Assembly: GCF_009865405.1 (NCBI RefSeq)
Contig: NZ_WWJY01000512.1
Location: 1 to 33,434, forward strand
DNA: 33,434 bases
Source of the DNA: Streptomyces sp. SID3212
Lineage (GTDB): Bacteria > Actinomycetota > Actinomycetes > Streptomycetales > Streptomycetaceae
Reading direction: 5' to 3'
The position numbers were made by a program, and so were the translations under genes. The notes beneath the pieces were generated by a model. The model was not told the DNA's origin, ran no database searches, and was given only the letters and a program-made list of their open reading frames with translations. Positions 9,331 through 16,920 of this stretch are shown piece by piece. Position 1 is the stretch's first letter; each line of letters opens with the position of its first letter.

Positions 9331-10011
9331 ATGCGGGACGCGTACCACGAGGAACTGGACTCGATAGGCGAAGACCTCGTCGAGATGGCCCGGCTGGTCG
9401 GTTCCGCCATAGGGCGGGCCACCACGGCCATGCTGGATGCCGACCTGCGGCTCGCCGAGAGCGTGATCGCCGCGGACGAGAAGGTCGACACGCTCCAGCA
9501 CGACCTGGAGGCCAGGGCGATCGCCCTGCTGGCCCGGCAGCAGCCGGTCGCGACGGACCTGCGCATCGTGGTGACGTCGCTGCGGATGAGCGCCGACCTG
9601 GAGCGGGCGGGCGACCTGGCCCAGCACGTCGCCAAGCAGGCGCGCCTCCGTTTCCCGGAGTCGCCGGTGCCGCACGACCTGCACACCACGCTGCTGGAGA
9701 TGGGGCAGCTGGCGCAGCGCCTGATGGCGAAGGCCGCCGAGGTCATCATCACGAAGGACGTCGACCTGGCGCTGGAGCTGGAGCAGGACGACGACGAGAT
9801 GGACCTGCTGCACCGGACGCTGTTCCAGCACCTGATGGACGACCGCTGGAAGCACGGCATCGAGACGGCGGTGGACGTGACGCTGCTGGGCCGGTACTAC
9901 GAGCGGTTCGCGGACCACGCGGTGTCGGTGGCGAAGCGGGTCGTCTACCTGGTGACGGGCGAGCACGCGGACGAGATCCAGACGGCGGAGGCGCCCGTGG
10001 AGGGCGCGTAG
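9331..10011 (+). CDS. phoU: Phosphate signalling regulator PhoU
   Basis: PhoU is a cytoplasmic all-helical protein that links phosphate transport state to the PhoR kinase and restrains the regulon when phosphate is plentiful. The 226-aa product has the two repeated three-helix PhoU domains (roughly 5-100 and 115-205). Acidic metal-binding signatures are visible, such as IAADEKVDTLQHDLE in the first and ELEQDDDEMDLLH in the second. The segment RYYERFADHAVSVAKRVVYLVTG closes the fold. The ATG at 9331 follows GAGAGGGACTACCCC. It is divergent from phoR-phoP with the PHO box between them, so it is very likely PhoP-dependent. A short hairpin overlaps its stop codon (about 10001-10017). Confidence 0.95.
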   Translation: MRDAYHEELDSIGEDLVEMARLVGSAIGRATTAMLDADLRLAESVIAADEKVDTLQHDLEARAIALLARQQPVATDLRIVVTSLRMSADLERAGDLAQHVAKQARLRFPESPVPHDLHTTLLEMGQLAQRLMAKAAEVIITKDVDLALELEQDDDEMDLLHRTLFQHLMDDRWKHGIETAVDVTLLGRYYERFADHAVSVAKRVVYLVTGEHADEIQTAEAPVEGA

Positions 10012-10113
10012 CCCTCCTGCGCTGATGCGCTGCCGGTGCGCCGTTGATGCGACCGCCGGGATGGGCGTGCAATGGGAAGAGGCGGCATCCGGTACGCCTT
10101 TGAGGAGGATCCC

Positions 10114-10275
10114 ATGGCCGATTCCCCCACCACCGACCCGCAGCAGGACGCGCCACCGGTTCCCAGGGCCCCCCACGAGGGGGTCGTGCACCTGCCGCTG
10201 CTCGGCGCGTGCGGCTGCGGCTCGGGCTGCGGTTGCGGCTGTCAGCAGGGCGCGCCGTGCCAGTGCGGCGGCTGA
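10114..10275 (+). CDS. 53-aa Cys-rich small protein, putative metal-binding
   Basis: This 53-aa protein has a polar, Pro/Asp-rich first half and a C-terminal 21-residue Cys/Gly cluster from residue 33. Seven cysteines (33, 35, 39, 41, 43, 49, 51) lie in CGC and CQC patterns with no other bulky residues, which suggests thiolate coordination of metal as in tiny metallothioneins. It is too short for an enzyme and has no signal peptide, so it is probably cytoplasmic. The ribosome-binding site GAGGAGG is strong, with 5 nt before the ATG at 10114. It may be transcribed with phoU (102-bp gap). It converges on the GNAT gene 7 bp away, and a perfect hairpin inside the end of that gene probably terminates it. 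Function is unknown; metal binding is inference. Confidence 0.8.
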   Translation: MADSPTTDPQQDAPPVPRAPHEGVVHLPLLGACGCGSGCGCGCQQGAPCQCGG

Positions 10276-10282
10276 GGCTGTT

Positions 10283-10951
10283 TCACTGGTCCGTTCGTGT
10301 GTCTTGTGTGTCTGGTCCGTCCAGGGGCTGTACCACCTCGTCGGGGTGGTACAGCCCTTCGGCCGTCAGGGGCAGTGCCATCAGTACGCGGTCCCCGTCG
10401 GGGCCGAAGTAGTCGTCCCGGTGGGCGACACGGGTGAAGCCCAGGGACACGTACAGCTTGATGGCCCGCGTGTTGGCGGGTTCGACGGTGAGCCAGACCT
10501 CGCCGACGCCCTCCGCGCGCAGGCGGCGCAGGGCCTCGGCCATCAGCCGGCGGCCGAGGCCGAGGCCCTGCCACTGCTGGTGGATGGCCAGGCCCAGCAC
10601 CCAACTGCGGCTCTTGTCGGGCTTGGTGCCCGCGAGGACGTAGCCGTGGAAGGCGGTGCCGTCGTCGAGGACGAACAGCTCGTCGCGGTAGAGGTCGTAG
10701 AACTGCCTGAGGACGAAGTACGGGTAGGCCTGCGCCTTGAATATCTCCTTGTCCAGGCGGTGCAGTTCGGGCAGGTCGTCCTCGGTGACCGCTCTCAGCC
10801 GCAGGGGCCGGCCGTCGGGGGCGGCGAGGCGCGTCGCGGCGGGGGTGGTGCGGGGAGGACCGGGGGTGGTGCGCGGAAGGCCGGGGGTGGTGGGCGGAAG
10901 GCCGGGGACGGTGGGCGGAAGGCCGGGGACGGTGCGGGGCAGAGAGGTCAT
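10283..10951 (-). CDS. GNAT family N-acetyltransferase with Pro-rich repeat N-terminus
   Basis: This 222-aa protein would move an acetyl group from acetyl-CoA to an unidentified amine, or modify a protein N-terminus. The GNAT fold begins around residue 50 (RPLRLRAVTEDDLPELHRLD). The acetyl-CoA pyrophosphate loop is visible as QQWQGLGLGRRLM, and the conserved end of the fold as NTRAIKLYVSLGFTRV. The first 40 residues are five heptad-like PRTVPGL/PPTTPGL units encoded by a 21-bp tandem repeat (10835-10939), so the N-terminus is probably a disordered linker. The ATG at 10951 was chosen for the GAGGGAG ribosome-binding site just upstream. It resembles RimI-like and antibiotic-acetylating members equally, so the substrate is open. 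Confidence 0.85.
   Translation of the reverse strand: MTSLPRTVPGLPPTVPGLPPTTPGLPRTTPGPPRTTPAATRLAAPDGRPLRLRAVTEDDLPELHRLDKEIFKAQAYPYFVLRQFYDLYRDELFVLDDGTAFHGYVLAGTKPDKSRSWVLGLAIHQQWQGLGLGRRLMAEALRRLRAEGVGEVWLTVEPANTRAIKLYVSLGFTRVAHRDDYFGPDGDRVLMALPLTAEGLYHPDEVVQPLDGPDTQDTRTDQ
10325..10357 (+). terminator. Terminator-like hairpin inside the 3' end of the GNAT gene
   Basis: A perfect 13-bp stem (10325-10337 with 10345-10357) has a 7-nt loop and lies within the last 25 codons of the leftward GNAT gene. It sits 50 bp past the stop of the rightward Cys-rich gene, so it could terminate that transcript while also being coding on the other strand. Confidence 0.65.
10835..10939 (-). repeat. 21-bp in-frame tandem repeat (five units)
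   Basis: Five 21-bp units encode residues 5-39 of the GNAT protein as seven-residue Pro/Gly/Thr units. The units differ by single bases, so copy number could vary between strains without breaking the frame. Confidence 0.85.
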
Positions 10952-11144
10952 GCGGCTCCCTCGTGGCACTCGTACGGGTGACAACCTGACCCAGCATCAC
11001 CCGCCCGATCTGACCGTTCAAGGCGGGATCAGGACCGAAATGCGCGCAAGCCGCGGCGCGCCCCCCGTGCGCCCTCGCTGACGTGCCGTCACCCCGGAGG
11101 GTCCGCGGCGGGGGACACGGAGGGAGCTGTGGCCCTACCATTGA

Positions 11145-12044
11145 ATGATGGATCCGAGGTCGCCCGACGTCACGGACGTCACGGACGGGAAATCAGCAGA
11201 GGCAGCGCGGGAAGCCCGGCGAGAGGCCGAACAGGAGCTGAATGCCGAGGCCTCCTGGGACCTGTTCGACTCCGCCGCCTACGTTGATCACAATTATCGC
11301 TTTCTACGGTCCGACGACGCGCGGATTCTGCACCTCGTCCGGGACCATTTCAGCGATTACTTCCGCTCCTTCCGTGAGAAATCCGGCGGCCCTGTTCCCG
11401 GGACCGGCGCCCCTGCTCCCGGGACCGGCGGCCCTGTTCACGGGATCGACGTCGGCGCGGGCGCCAACCTCTACCCCGCGCTCTCGATGCTCCCGTGGTG
11501 CGACACCATCACCCTCTTCGAGCGCTCCGCCGCCAACATCGCGTATCTCGAAGGCCAGCGGCCCCACTACGACGCGCACTGGGACGAGTTCTGGGACGTG
11601 CTGCGCGGGCGGGACGCCTACCGCGAGCTGGCGGAGGACGACGACCCGCGGGTCGTGTTCCGTAAGACCGTCGAGGTGGCGCAGGGCGACCTCTTCTCGC
11701 TCGACCGGTTCCGGGGCCGGTGGTCCCTGGGGACGATGTTCTTCGTCGCCGAGTCGATGTCGACGTCCCACCGGGAATTCGAGACCGGCGTGGAGCGCTT
11801 CCTGCGCGCCCTGGCGCCGGGCGCGCCCTTCGCCGCCGCCTTCATGGAGGGCTCGCAGGGGTACAAGGTGGGTGAGCGGTTCTTCCCCGCGTGCAGTGTC
11901 ACCGGTACGGAGATCCGGGCCGCCCTCGCCCCGTACGCGGAGGAGGATGTCACGGTCACCCCCATCGGCATGCCGGGCGGCGCGCTGCGGCCCGGGTACG
12001 AAGGAATGATCGTGGCGTGCGGCCGGCGTAATTCCGTCCGGTGA
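11145..12044 (+). CDS. SAM-dependent methyltransferase (SCO2525-like, NNMT/PNMT/TEMT-type)
   Basis: This 299-aa class I methyltransferase transfers a methyl group from S-adenosylmethionine to an unknown acceptor. The N-terminal helical part (20-75) contains AAYVDHNYRFLRSDDARIL, resembling the cap of the NNMT/PNMT/TEMT family. SAM motif I is GIDVGAGANLY at 100-110, followed by the acidic end of strand 2 (ITLFERS). The C-terminal half has a long insertion and MPGGALRPGYEGMIVACG as its last strands. A 21-bp tandem repeat (11388-11450) encodes three seven-residue units (GPVPGTG type) just before motif I, an odd place for an expandable linker. ATG codons at 11145 and 11148 are both possible. It opens a rightward cassette, 53 bp before the next gene. 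I recall the family name SCO2525; the acceptor is unknown. Confidence 0.85.
   Translation: MMDPRSPDVTDVTDGKSAEAAREARREAEQELNAEASWDLFDSAAYVDHNYRFLRSDDARILHLVRDHFSDYFRSFREKSGGPVPGTGAPAPGTGGPVHGIDVGAGANLYPALSMLPWCDTITLFERSAANIAYLEGQRPHYDAHWDEFWDVLRGRDAYRELAEDDDPRVVFRKTVEVAQGDLFSLDRFRGRWSLGTMFFVAESMSTSHREFETGVERFLRALAPGAPFAAAFMEGSQGYKVGERFFPACSVTGTEIRAALAPYAEEDVTVTPIGMPGGALRPGYEGMIVACGRRNSVR
11388..11450 (+). repeat. 21-bp in-frame tandem repeat in the methyltransferase gene
   Basis: Three 21-bp units (11388-11408, 11409-11429, 11430-11450) encode GPVPGTG, APAPGTG and GPVHGID. The last unit merges into SAM motif I. Confidence 0.85.
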
Positions 12045-12097
12045 ATTCCTGACCGCTTCCCGGTTGACGGTGCGGGGACCTGTACGAGGGATATGGG

Positions 12098-13939
12098 ATG
12101 CAGATCAAGCCACGCCAGCATCTGCTGGACATCTGGCAGGCAATCGCGCGCCATTCGTTCGAGGACGGTGAATGGGACTGGGGCGAATGGGGCGGGAGAA
12201 GCAGTGTCGCGGACGCCGAACGGCTGCTCTGCCTCATGTATCCGGCCACGGAGATCCCGGCGTTCCGGCTCGACGACCCGGACACGACGGAACGGGACGT
12301 CCAGGCCGCGCTGAAGAGCGTCGGCGGGCGTCTGGAGCTGCCGGGCAAGCTCGTCACGGTCCTCGCCGAGTTCATGCGGACGCACGCGGCGGAGGACAAG
12401 AGGCCCAGTTTCTCCGGGGGTTACTACTTCATCTCCGGGGACCCCGAGCGGGACCTCACCCAGGAGCAGCGCGAACTGGGCGTCGTGGACGCCTTCTCGA
12501 TGTCCATCACCCTCTCCCTCGCCACCCTCGGCTTCCTCAAGGTGTACGAGACGCGGACGCGCCGCGCCGAAGTACGGGCCCTGATCGACGAGTTGAAGGC
12601 CGCCACCGAGGTGCGGCTCACGGCGGCGATGGTCAGCCTGCTGCGCTCGTTCACCGTCAACGTCTTCGACCCGGAAGAGGCGCAGGGCCGTACGCTCGGC
12701 AAGCTCCTCGGCCAGGGTCAGGTGTCGGAGCGGGTGGTCCTCCAGCAGTTCCAGCGCCGCTTCAAGGCGTTGCGCGCCACCGTCAGCGAGAGCTTCACCC
12801 TCGGGGTCGACGTCGCCGACCGCCTCAAGGACGACAACCAGCTCTTCGAGATCGGCTGGGCCTGGAGCCTGGTGAAGGACGCCCCGCCGGTGGAGACCGT
12901 CGAGCCGATCGGCCCGCAGCCTGACGGGGTCGCGGACCCCATCCCGTACCTCTACTTCACGGTGGTCGCCCTCGACGGCATCCAGGACCTGTTCTCCGAC
13001 CGCACCCTCACGCTGGGTCTGCTCAACACCGAACAGCAGCGGCTGGCCGAGGCGTTACGGCTGCGCTGGGAGGTCACCCAGCAGTACTGGTCGGGCATCG
13101 CCCGCTTCGGCGAGGGCAGTTGGCCGCTGGAGGACATCCCCTGGCGTACGACGGGACAGCGGCTGGAGTCCGAGTACTTCTCGCTCTCCGTCGCCGCCAT
13201 CCTCGTCCAGGACCTGGTGCGCCGGCGTGCGACGGACGACGACCTGACCCGTACCGTCGGCATCATGGAGCGCCTCGCCGAACGGGGCCGTATCACCAGC
13301 CGCATGACCCAGAACGACTCCGCCATCGGGCTGCACCGGCCCGGCGTCCGGCTGCCGCTCCAGGGCAGCCAGCGGGTCGGGCCGCCGATGGAGTGGACCA
13401 TGGGCGACTTCTCGGCGCAGCTGCTCAAGCGGAGCATCCAACTCTGCGCGCTGTCACGGAACATATCGGCGCACGACCGGCTGCTTCGCCTCGCCGAGCG
13501 GATCTTCGACCACGTGTGGACCCGGCGGATCAGGACCGGCGACGGGGCGGGGCTGTGGGACAACATCCAGGCCGTGTATCCCGAAGCGCCTTCCGACGAC
13601 GGCCCGTTGTCGTGGAACATCACGGAGCGTGTCACCGAGTGCATGGTCGCGGCGCGCCAGCTCTACACCCAGCCGCCGATCCGCAGCTCCGAACTGGCCA
13701 CGCTCGCCGCCGCGTTGCTCAGCGAGGCCACGCATCTGCTCGGCAACGAGCAGCTGGAACCGACCTCGCTCGCCGACGGCTCCCACGGCATCGCGCTCAA
13801 GAGCGTCGAGGTCAAACTCCGCCGCGCCCGGCTCATCCTCGACGACCAGCCCGGCACGGCCGTCGCGCTGACCCTGGACGTGCTCGGCGAACTGGACACC
13901 CTGGCCCTGGCCAGGCATACCGCCTCCCGGGGAGTGTGA
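12098..13939 (+). CDS. SCO2524-like cassette protein, 613 aa, function unknown
   Basis: I recognise this only as the large member of the SCO2521-2525-type set. The 613-aa product begins MQIKPRQHLLDIWQAIARHSF, has no signal peptide or membrane segment, and looks mainly alpha-helical with many charged helices. No nucleotide-binding loop, nuclease or protease motif was found. An LDLFSDRTLTLGLL-like region in the middle and a helical C-terminus (ATLAAALLSEATHLLG onward) are among the better-defined parts. The ATG at 12098 follows GAGGGATATGGG. The stop is 3 bp before the start of the P-loop gene, so the two are coupled and may form a complex. A scaffold or sensor role is conceivable but not shown. 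Confidence 0.8.
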   Translation: MQIKPRQHLLDIWQAIARHSFEDGEWDWGEWGGRSSVADAERLLCLMYPATEIPAFRLDDPDTTERDVQAALKSVGGRLELPGKLVTVLAEFMRTHAAEDKRPSFSGGYYFISGDPERDLTQEQRELGVVDAFSMSITLSLATLGFLKVYETRTRRAEVRALIDELKAATEVRLTAAMVSLLRSFTVNVFDPEEAQGRTLGKLLGQGQVSERVVLQQFQRRFKALRATVSESFTLGVDVADRLKDDNQLFEIGWAWSLVKDAPPVETVEPIGPQPDGVADPIPYLYFTVVALDGIQDLFSDRTLTLGLLNTEQQRLAEALRLRWEVTQQYWSGIARFGEGSWPLEDIPWRTTGQRLESEYFSLSVAAILVQDLVRRRATDDDLTRTVGIMERLAERGRITSRMTQNDSAIGLHRPGVRLPLQGSQRVGPPMEWTMGDFSAQLLKRSIQLCALSRNISAHDRLLRLAERIFDHVWTRRIRTGDGAGLWDNIQAVYPEAPSDDGPLSWNITERVTECMVAARQLYTQPPIRSSELATLAAALLSEATHLLGNEQLEPTSLADGSHGIALKSVEVKLRRARLILDDQPGTAVALTLDVLGELDTLALARHTASRGV

Positions 13940-13942
13940 ACG

Positions 13943-14860
13943 GTGCTCGTCTTCGCCGCCTCCGACAAGGGAGGCACCGGGCGTTCCGTCACCAGCGCCA
14001 ACGTCGCCTACCGCAAGGCGCTCGCCGGGGACGACGTCTGCTACCTGGACTTCGACTTCGGCTCCCCCACCGCCGCCGCGGTGTTCGACGTGCCGGGCGC
14101 GCTGCGCGGCATCGAGCGGGGCGGGCTCCACTCGTACCTCCAGGGCAAGGCCACCGAGCCGGTACGGATCGACGTGTGGGCCGACACCGAGCACGAGGTG
14201 CTGCGTCACCGGCCGACCGGCTCGGGCGGTCTGGTGCTGCTGCCCGGGGACCGCAGCGGGGGTGAATTCGCCGTCGGCAAGGACGTGTTGGGCCGGTGCG
14301 TGGACCTGTTCCTGCGGCTCAACAGCGAGTTCGACCTGGTGGTGGTCGACCTGAGCGCGGGCCGCAGTTACGCGACGGACATGGTCCTCGAAGCCACCTC
14401 CCGGCCGGAGTTGAGGGACGTCGACGCCCGCTGGCTCGTCTACCACCGCTGGACGCGGCAGCATGTGATCGCCGCCGCCGGGCTGGTGTTCGGTACGCGC
14501 GGCATCGTGGCGGGCGGTGTGGCCCGGGGGCACGACGAGGACCGGCTGCGGGGCAGCATCCGGTTCGTACGGGCCGCTGTGCCGGATCCCGAGTCGGCGC
14601 TGTGGTCGCAGGTGCCGCCGGCCCAGTCGGCGTGGATGCGCAAGTGCGACCAGGACCTCAACAAGCTGGCGGCGGAGCTGGACATCGGGTTCAGCCGGGT
14701 GCTGGGTGCGGTGCCGCTGGAGCCGGTGCTCCAGTGGCGGGAGCAGCTGATCACGGACGAGGACGTGCTGGCGAGCCGGGTGGCCAACATGGAGACGCGG
14801 CAGGCGCTGGAGGAGCTGGCGGCGCGGCTGACGGACGACGACGCGTGGGGGCAGACGTGA
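13943..14860 (+). CDS. ParA/MinD-like protein with variant P-loop (SCO2523-like)
   Basis: This 305-aa protein has the SIMIBI (ParA/MinD) fold start: hydrophobic strand, then a deviant Walker A, DKGGTGRSV at residues 8-16. The signature lysine K9 is present, but the P-loop lysine that contacts the beta and gamma phosphates is Arg (R14). The switch I-like segment YLDFDFGSPTA has D36/D38, and Walker B is DLVVVDLSAG with D136. True ParA proteins bind ATP as a sandwich dimer and pattern other molecules on DNA or membrane. With R14 this one may bind but hydrolyse poorly, or bind another nucleotide. The start is GTG at 13943 with GGGGAG just upstream, 3 bp after the previous stop. The middle third (a phrase like GLVLLPGDRSGGEFA) matches the family I recall as SCO2523. 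Confidence 0.85.
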   Translation: MLVFAASDKGGTGRSVTSANVAYRKALAGDDVCYLDFDFGSPTAAAVFDVPGALRGIERGGLHSYLQGKATEPVRIDVWADTEHEVLRHRPTGSGGLVLLPGDRSGGEFAVGKDVLGRCVDLFLRLNSEFDLVVVDLSAGRSYATDMVLEATSRPELRDVDARWLVYHRWTRQHVIAAAGLVFGTRGIVAGGVARGHDEDRLRGSIRFVRAAVPDPESALWSQVPPAQSAWMRKCDQDLNKLAAELDIGFSRVLGAVPLEPVLQWREQLITDEDVLASRVANMETRQALEELAARLTDDDAWGQT

Positions 14861-14916
14861 GGGGTCAGGCATGAGGGGGCGGACATGAGGGGGCGGACAT
14901 GAGGGGGCGGACGTGA
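14855..14916 (+). promoter_or_regulatory. Chain of overlapping mini-ORFs joining two cassette genes
   Basis: A 14-bp unit (ATGAGGGGGCGGAC) occurs three times in a row at 14871, 14885 and 14899, then a variant starting GTGAGG at 14913. Each ATG opens a five-codon ORF (Met-Arg-Gly-Arg-Thr) whose TGA overlaps the next start as ATGA. The last TGA overlaps the GTG of the next gene. The upstream gene's own stop (14858-14860) also sits in a related GACGTGAGGGG unit. This looks like an expanded translational-coupling site. Confidence 0.85.
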
Positions 14917-15899
14917 GGGACGGCGGGGTGGCGGCTCCCGGGGCGGGCGCGGTCTTCCGGGAGACCGCCGCGGAACCCCGTACCCAATCTGTACCGCTCG
15001 CCCATGTCTCCCTGGAACTGGGCCACTTGTACATGGAGGACTTCGAAGCCGGGCCCGGGCGGCTGCGTGAGCACTTCGCGCGGGTACGGCCCTGGGCCGA
15101 CGCGGTCCGCGCGGCGGCGGCGGTGGGCGGCCGGCGCCCCCGGATCAGTACGTGCTTCCTCATCGACGACTACTTCACCCGCTTCTCCTCCCCCGCCGAG
15201 CTCATCCCGGTCCTGCTCGCGGAGGCCGGAGACGCCGGGCTGACGATCGACTACCTGGCCCGTGAGTCGGGCTGCGCGGTCGCCGACGGGATCGCGGTCG
15301 CCGAGGCCGTGGCCCACCGCCTCGTGGAGTCACCGCCGGCCGGCAGCGACGGTTCACGGCCGCCCGCCGGCGAGAGCGGGTGGCTCGCCAACGGCGAACG
15401 CGGCCCGGACACCGGGACGTTGGAGGCCATGGCCCAGGTCCCGTCCTGGACGCCGCCCACCGAGACCGCGGCCCGCCGCCACTCCGTCTTCGTGGACGTC
15501 GAGATGTGGGACGACCGCGACAACCGCCGTACGTGGTCCTGTCCGTTCCTCGCCGCGGTCTGGCAGCTGGCCCGGCTCGGCCTACTGCGCCACCACGGCG
15601 AGGCGGTACTACGTCCCCGGGCATGGCCGGACGGCGAGACTTTCCCGCGCCGGTGGGACGACCTGCCGCCGCTCGTCCAGCTCAACGCCTCGGCCGCGCC
15701 CTTCTCCGCGTACCGCACCGCCTCCGTACTCCCGTCGCGGTTCCTGCCCGTCGAGCATGCCGTACGGGTCATCCTCGACCAGGTCGACGCGGACCGGGGC
15801 GCGCTGCGCCAGGTCGCCGAGCGCTCTGCGCGCGAGGGGCTGGCGGTCCCGGACGAGATCGCCGACCGCGCCTCCTACGTCTTCTACACGGGACCCTGA
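14913..15899 (+). CDS. SCO2522-like cassette protein, 328 aa, function unknown
   Basis: This 328-aa protein has no known enzymatic motif that I can name. Its N-terminal half contains HVSLELGHLYMEDF, then PRISTCFLIDDYFTRFSS and IDYLARESGCAVADG, with several conserved-looking Asp, Tyr and Cys residues. The centre (about 145-190) is Gly/Ser/Pro-rich and probably a linker. The C-terminal half has VFVDVEMWDDRDNRRTWSC followed by a helical segment ending near the stop. No signal or membrane segment is visible. The GTG at 14913 was chosen because its upstream GGGGGCGG is well spaced and it ends the mini-ORF chain; GTG at 14928 is an alternative. It is 1 bp ahead of the next gene, so the two are coupled. 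I recall the family as SCO2522. Confidence 0.8.
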   Translation: MRDGGVAAPGAGAVFRETAAEPRTQSVPLAHVSLELGHLYMEDFEAGPGRLREHFARVRPWADAVRAAAAVGGRRPRISTCFLIDDYFTRFSSPAELIPVLLAEAGDAGLTIDYLARESGCAVADGIAVAEAVAHRLVESPPAGSDGSRPPAGESGWLANGERGPDTGTLEAMAQVPSWTPPTETAARRHSVFVDVEMWDDRDNRRTWSCPFLAAVWQLARLGLLRHHGEAVLRPRAWPDGETFPRRWDDLPPLVQLNASAAPFSAYRTASVLPSRFLPVEHAVRVILDQVDADRGALRQVAERSAREGLAVPDEIADRASYVFYTGP

Positions 15900-15900
15900 C

Positions 15901-16875
15901 GTGGCCGCCCCGGGAGACGCCGTGGAGTGGGTGGTGATGTGCGGGGAGGTACGGACGGCCCTGCTCCAGCACGCGCAGTCCCTGCCCGGCGCCGCGGCTG
16001 CGGACCTGCTCCAACTGCGCGGCGACGAAAGGGTCCTGGTCTCGGAACGCCCCAACGCCTACGCCGTGTCGGCGGACGTGCTCACGGGCGTGGACTGCCG
16101 GCTGCCGACCTCGTCCGGGGCGAAGGTCAGGGCAGTGGGAACCGTCGCGGCCCGCGCCGTACTGACCGGGGGCCGCGTCCTCCAGACAGGCGCGGTCTTC
16201 CGCTCTCCTCCCTCCGGTCCGGACCAACGACAGCCGTGGGGGCACTACTTGGCCCGGCCGGGGGTGGTCGAACCGTTCGGAAAACTGACCGACCGATCCG
16301 TGGCGGCGGGATTCCTGCTCCCCACCCCCCGCCCCGGCGAACTGGATGTCGGTGCGATCTCGGAACGATTGCTCAGCAGGCTCCTCAGGCATCAACTGCT
16401 CGACCAACGGGCACCCTTCAAGTCCCGGCGCACTCGGCTGCGCTGGGTCGCACTGCTGGCCCCCGACGGTGAGGGCCCTTCGATCGAACGCTTCACCCTT
16501 GCCGAGGACGGGCTGCGCACCGTGGAGCTGCGGCTGCCGGCGGGTACGGGATCCGCCGCCGCCACGAGTCTCTGCGAGGACCTGGCCCTGCACGACTGGC
16601 TGCTCACGACTCTCGTACGGATGGTCGAGCGCAGCCGGCTCGGGTCGGCCGACGGACGCGACGCGGTCACGGCACTGCGTCCGGCCGTCGACCACCTGCT
16701 GCACCTGTGGATGCCGAAGGCTCGTGCGGACCGGGCGCTGGGCCCGCTGTGGGAGGTGTTGGAACGAGAACCAGGCTTCACCCGGCAGTGGCAGACCCTG
16801 GTCCAGCGGATCAGGGACCAACTGGCCCTACAGGCCATTCCGTTGCGGCGCGACCCCGCCCTGACCATCCGCTGA
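15901..16875 (+). CDS. SCO2521-like cassette protein, 324 aa, function unknown
   Basis: This 324-aa protein begins GTG at 15901, 1 bp after the previous stop, and reads VAAPGDAVEWVVMCGEVRTALLQHAQSL. Its first half (about 20-130) is beta-rich with several Leu/Val strands (VRAVGTVAARAVLTGGRVLQTG). The C-terminal half is helical with a run LRPAVDHLLHLWMPKARADRALGPLW. No catalytic motif, signal peptide or membrane helix is evident. It is the last of the five genes that correspond to SCO2521-2525, and 45 bp separate it from the membrane-anchored protein that follows, so the latter may be part of the same transcript. Function is unknown; partners are probably the P-loop and SCO2522-like proteins. 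Confidence 0.8.
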   Translation: MAAPGDAVEWVVMCGEVRTALLQHAQSLPGAAAADLLQLRGDERVLVSERPNAYAVSADVLTGVDCRLPTSSGAKVRAVGTVAARAVLTGGRVLQTGAVFRSPPSGPDQRQPWGHYLARPGVVEPFGKLTDRSVAAGFLLPTPRPGELDVGAISERLLSRLLRHQLLDQRAPFKSRRTRLRWVALLAPDGEGPSIERFTLAEDGLRTVELRLPAGTGSAAATSLCEDLALHDWLLTTLVRMVERSRLGSADGRDAVTALRPAVDHLLHLWMPKARADRALGPLWEVLEREPGFTRQWQTLVQRIRDQLALQAIPLRRDPALTIR

Positions 16876-16920
16876 CGGACGCGGGCGCGCCGCACGATCC
16901 CAACGGGGGGACTCGTACAC

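Noticed and set aside
13454..15163. Very long minus-strand frame across the cassette
   Set aside because: It overlaps three well-supported genes and reads as Arg/Gly/Pro-rich shadow without motifs.
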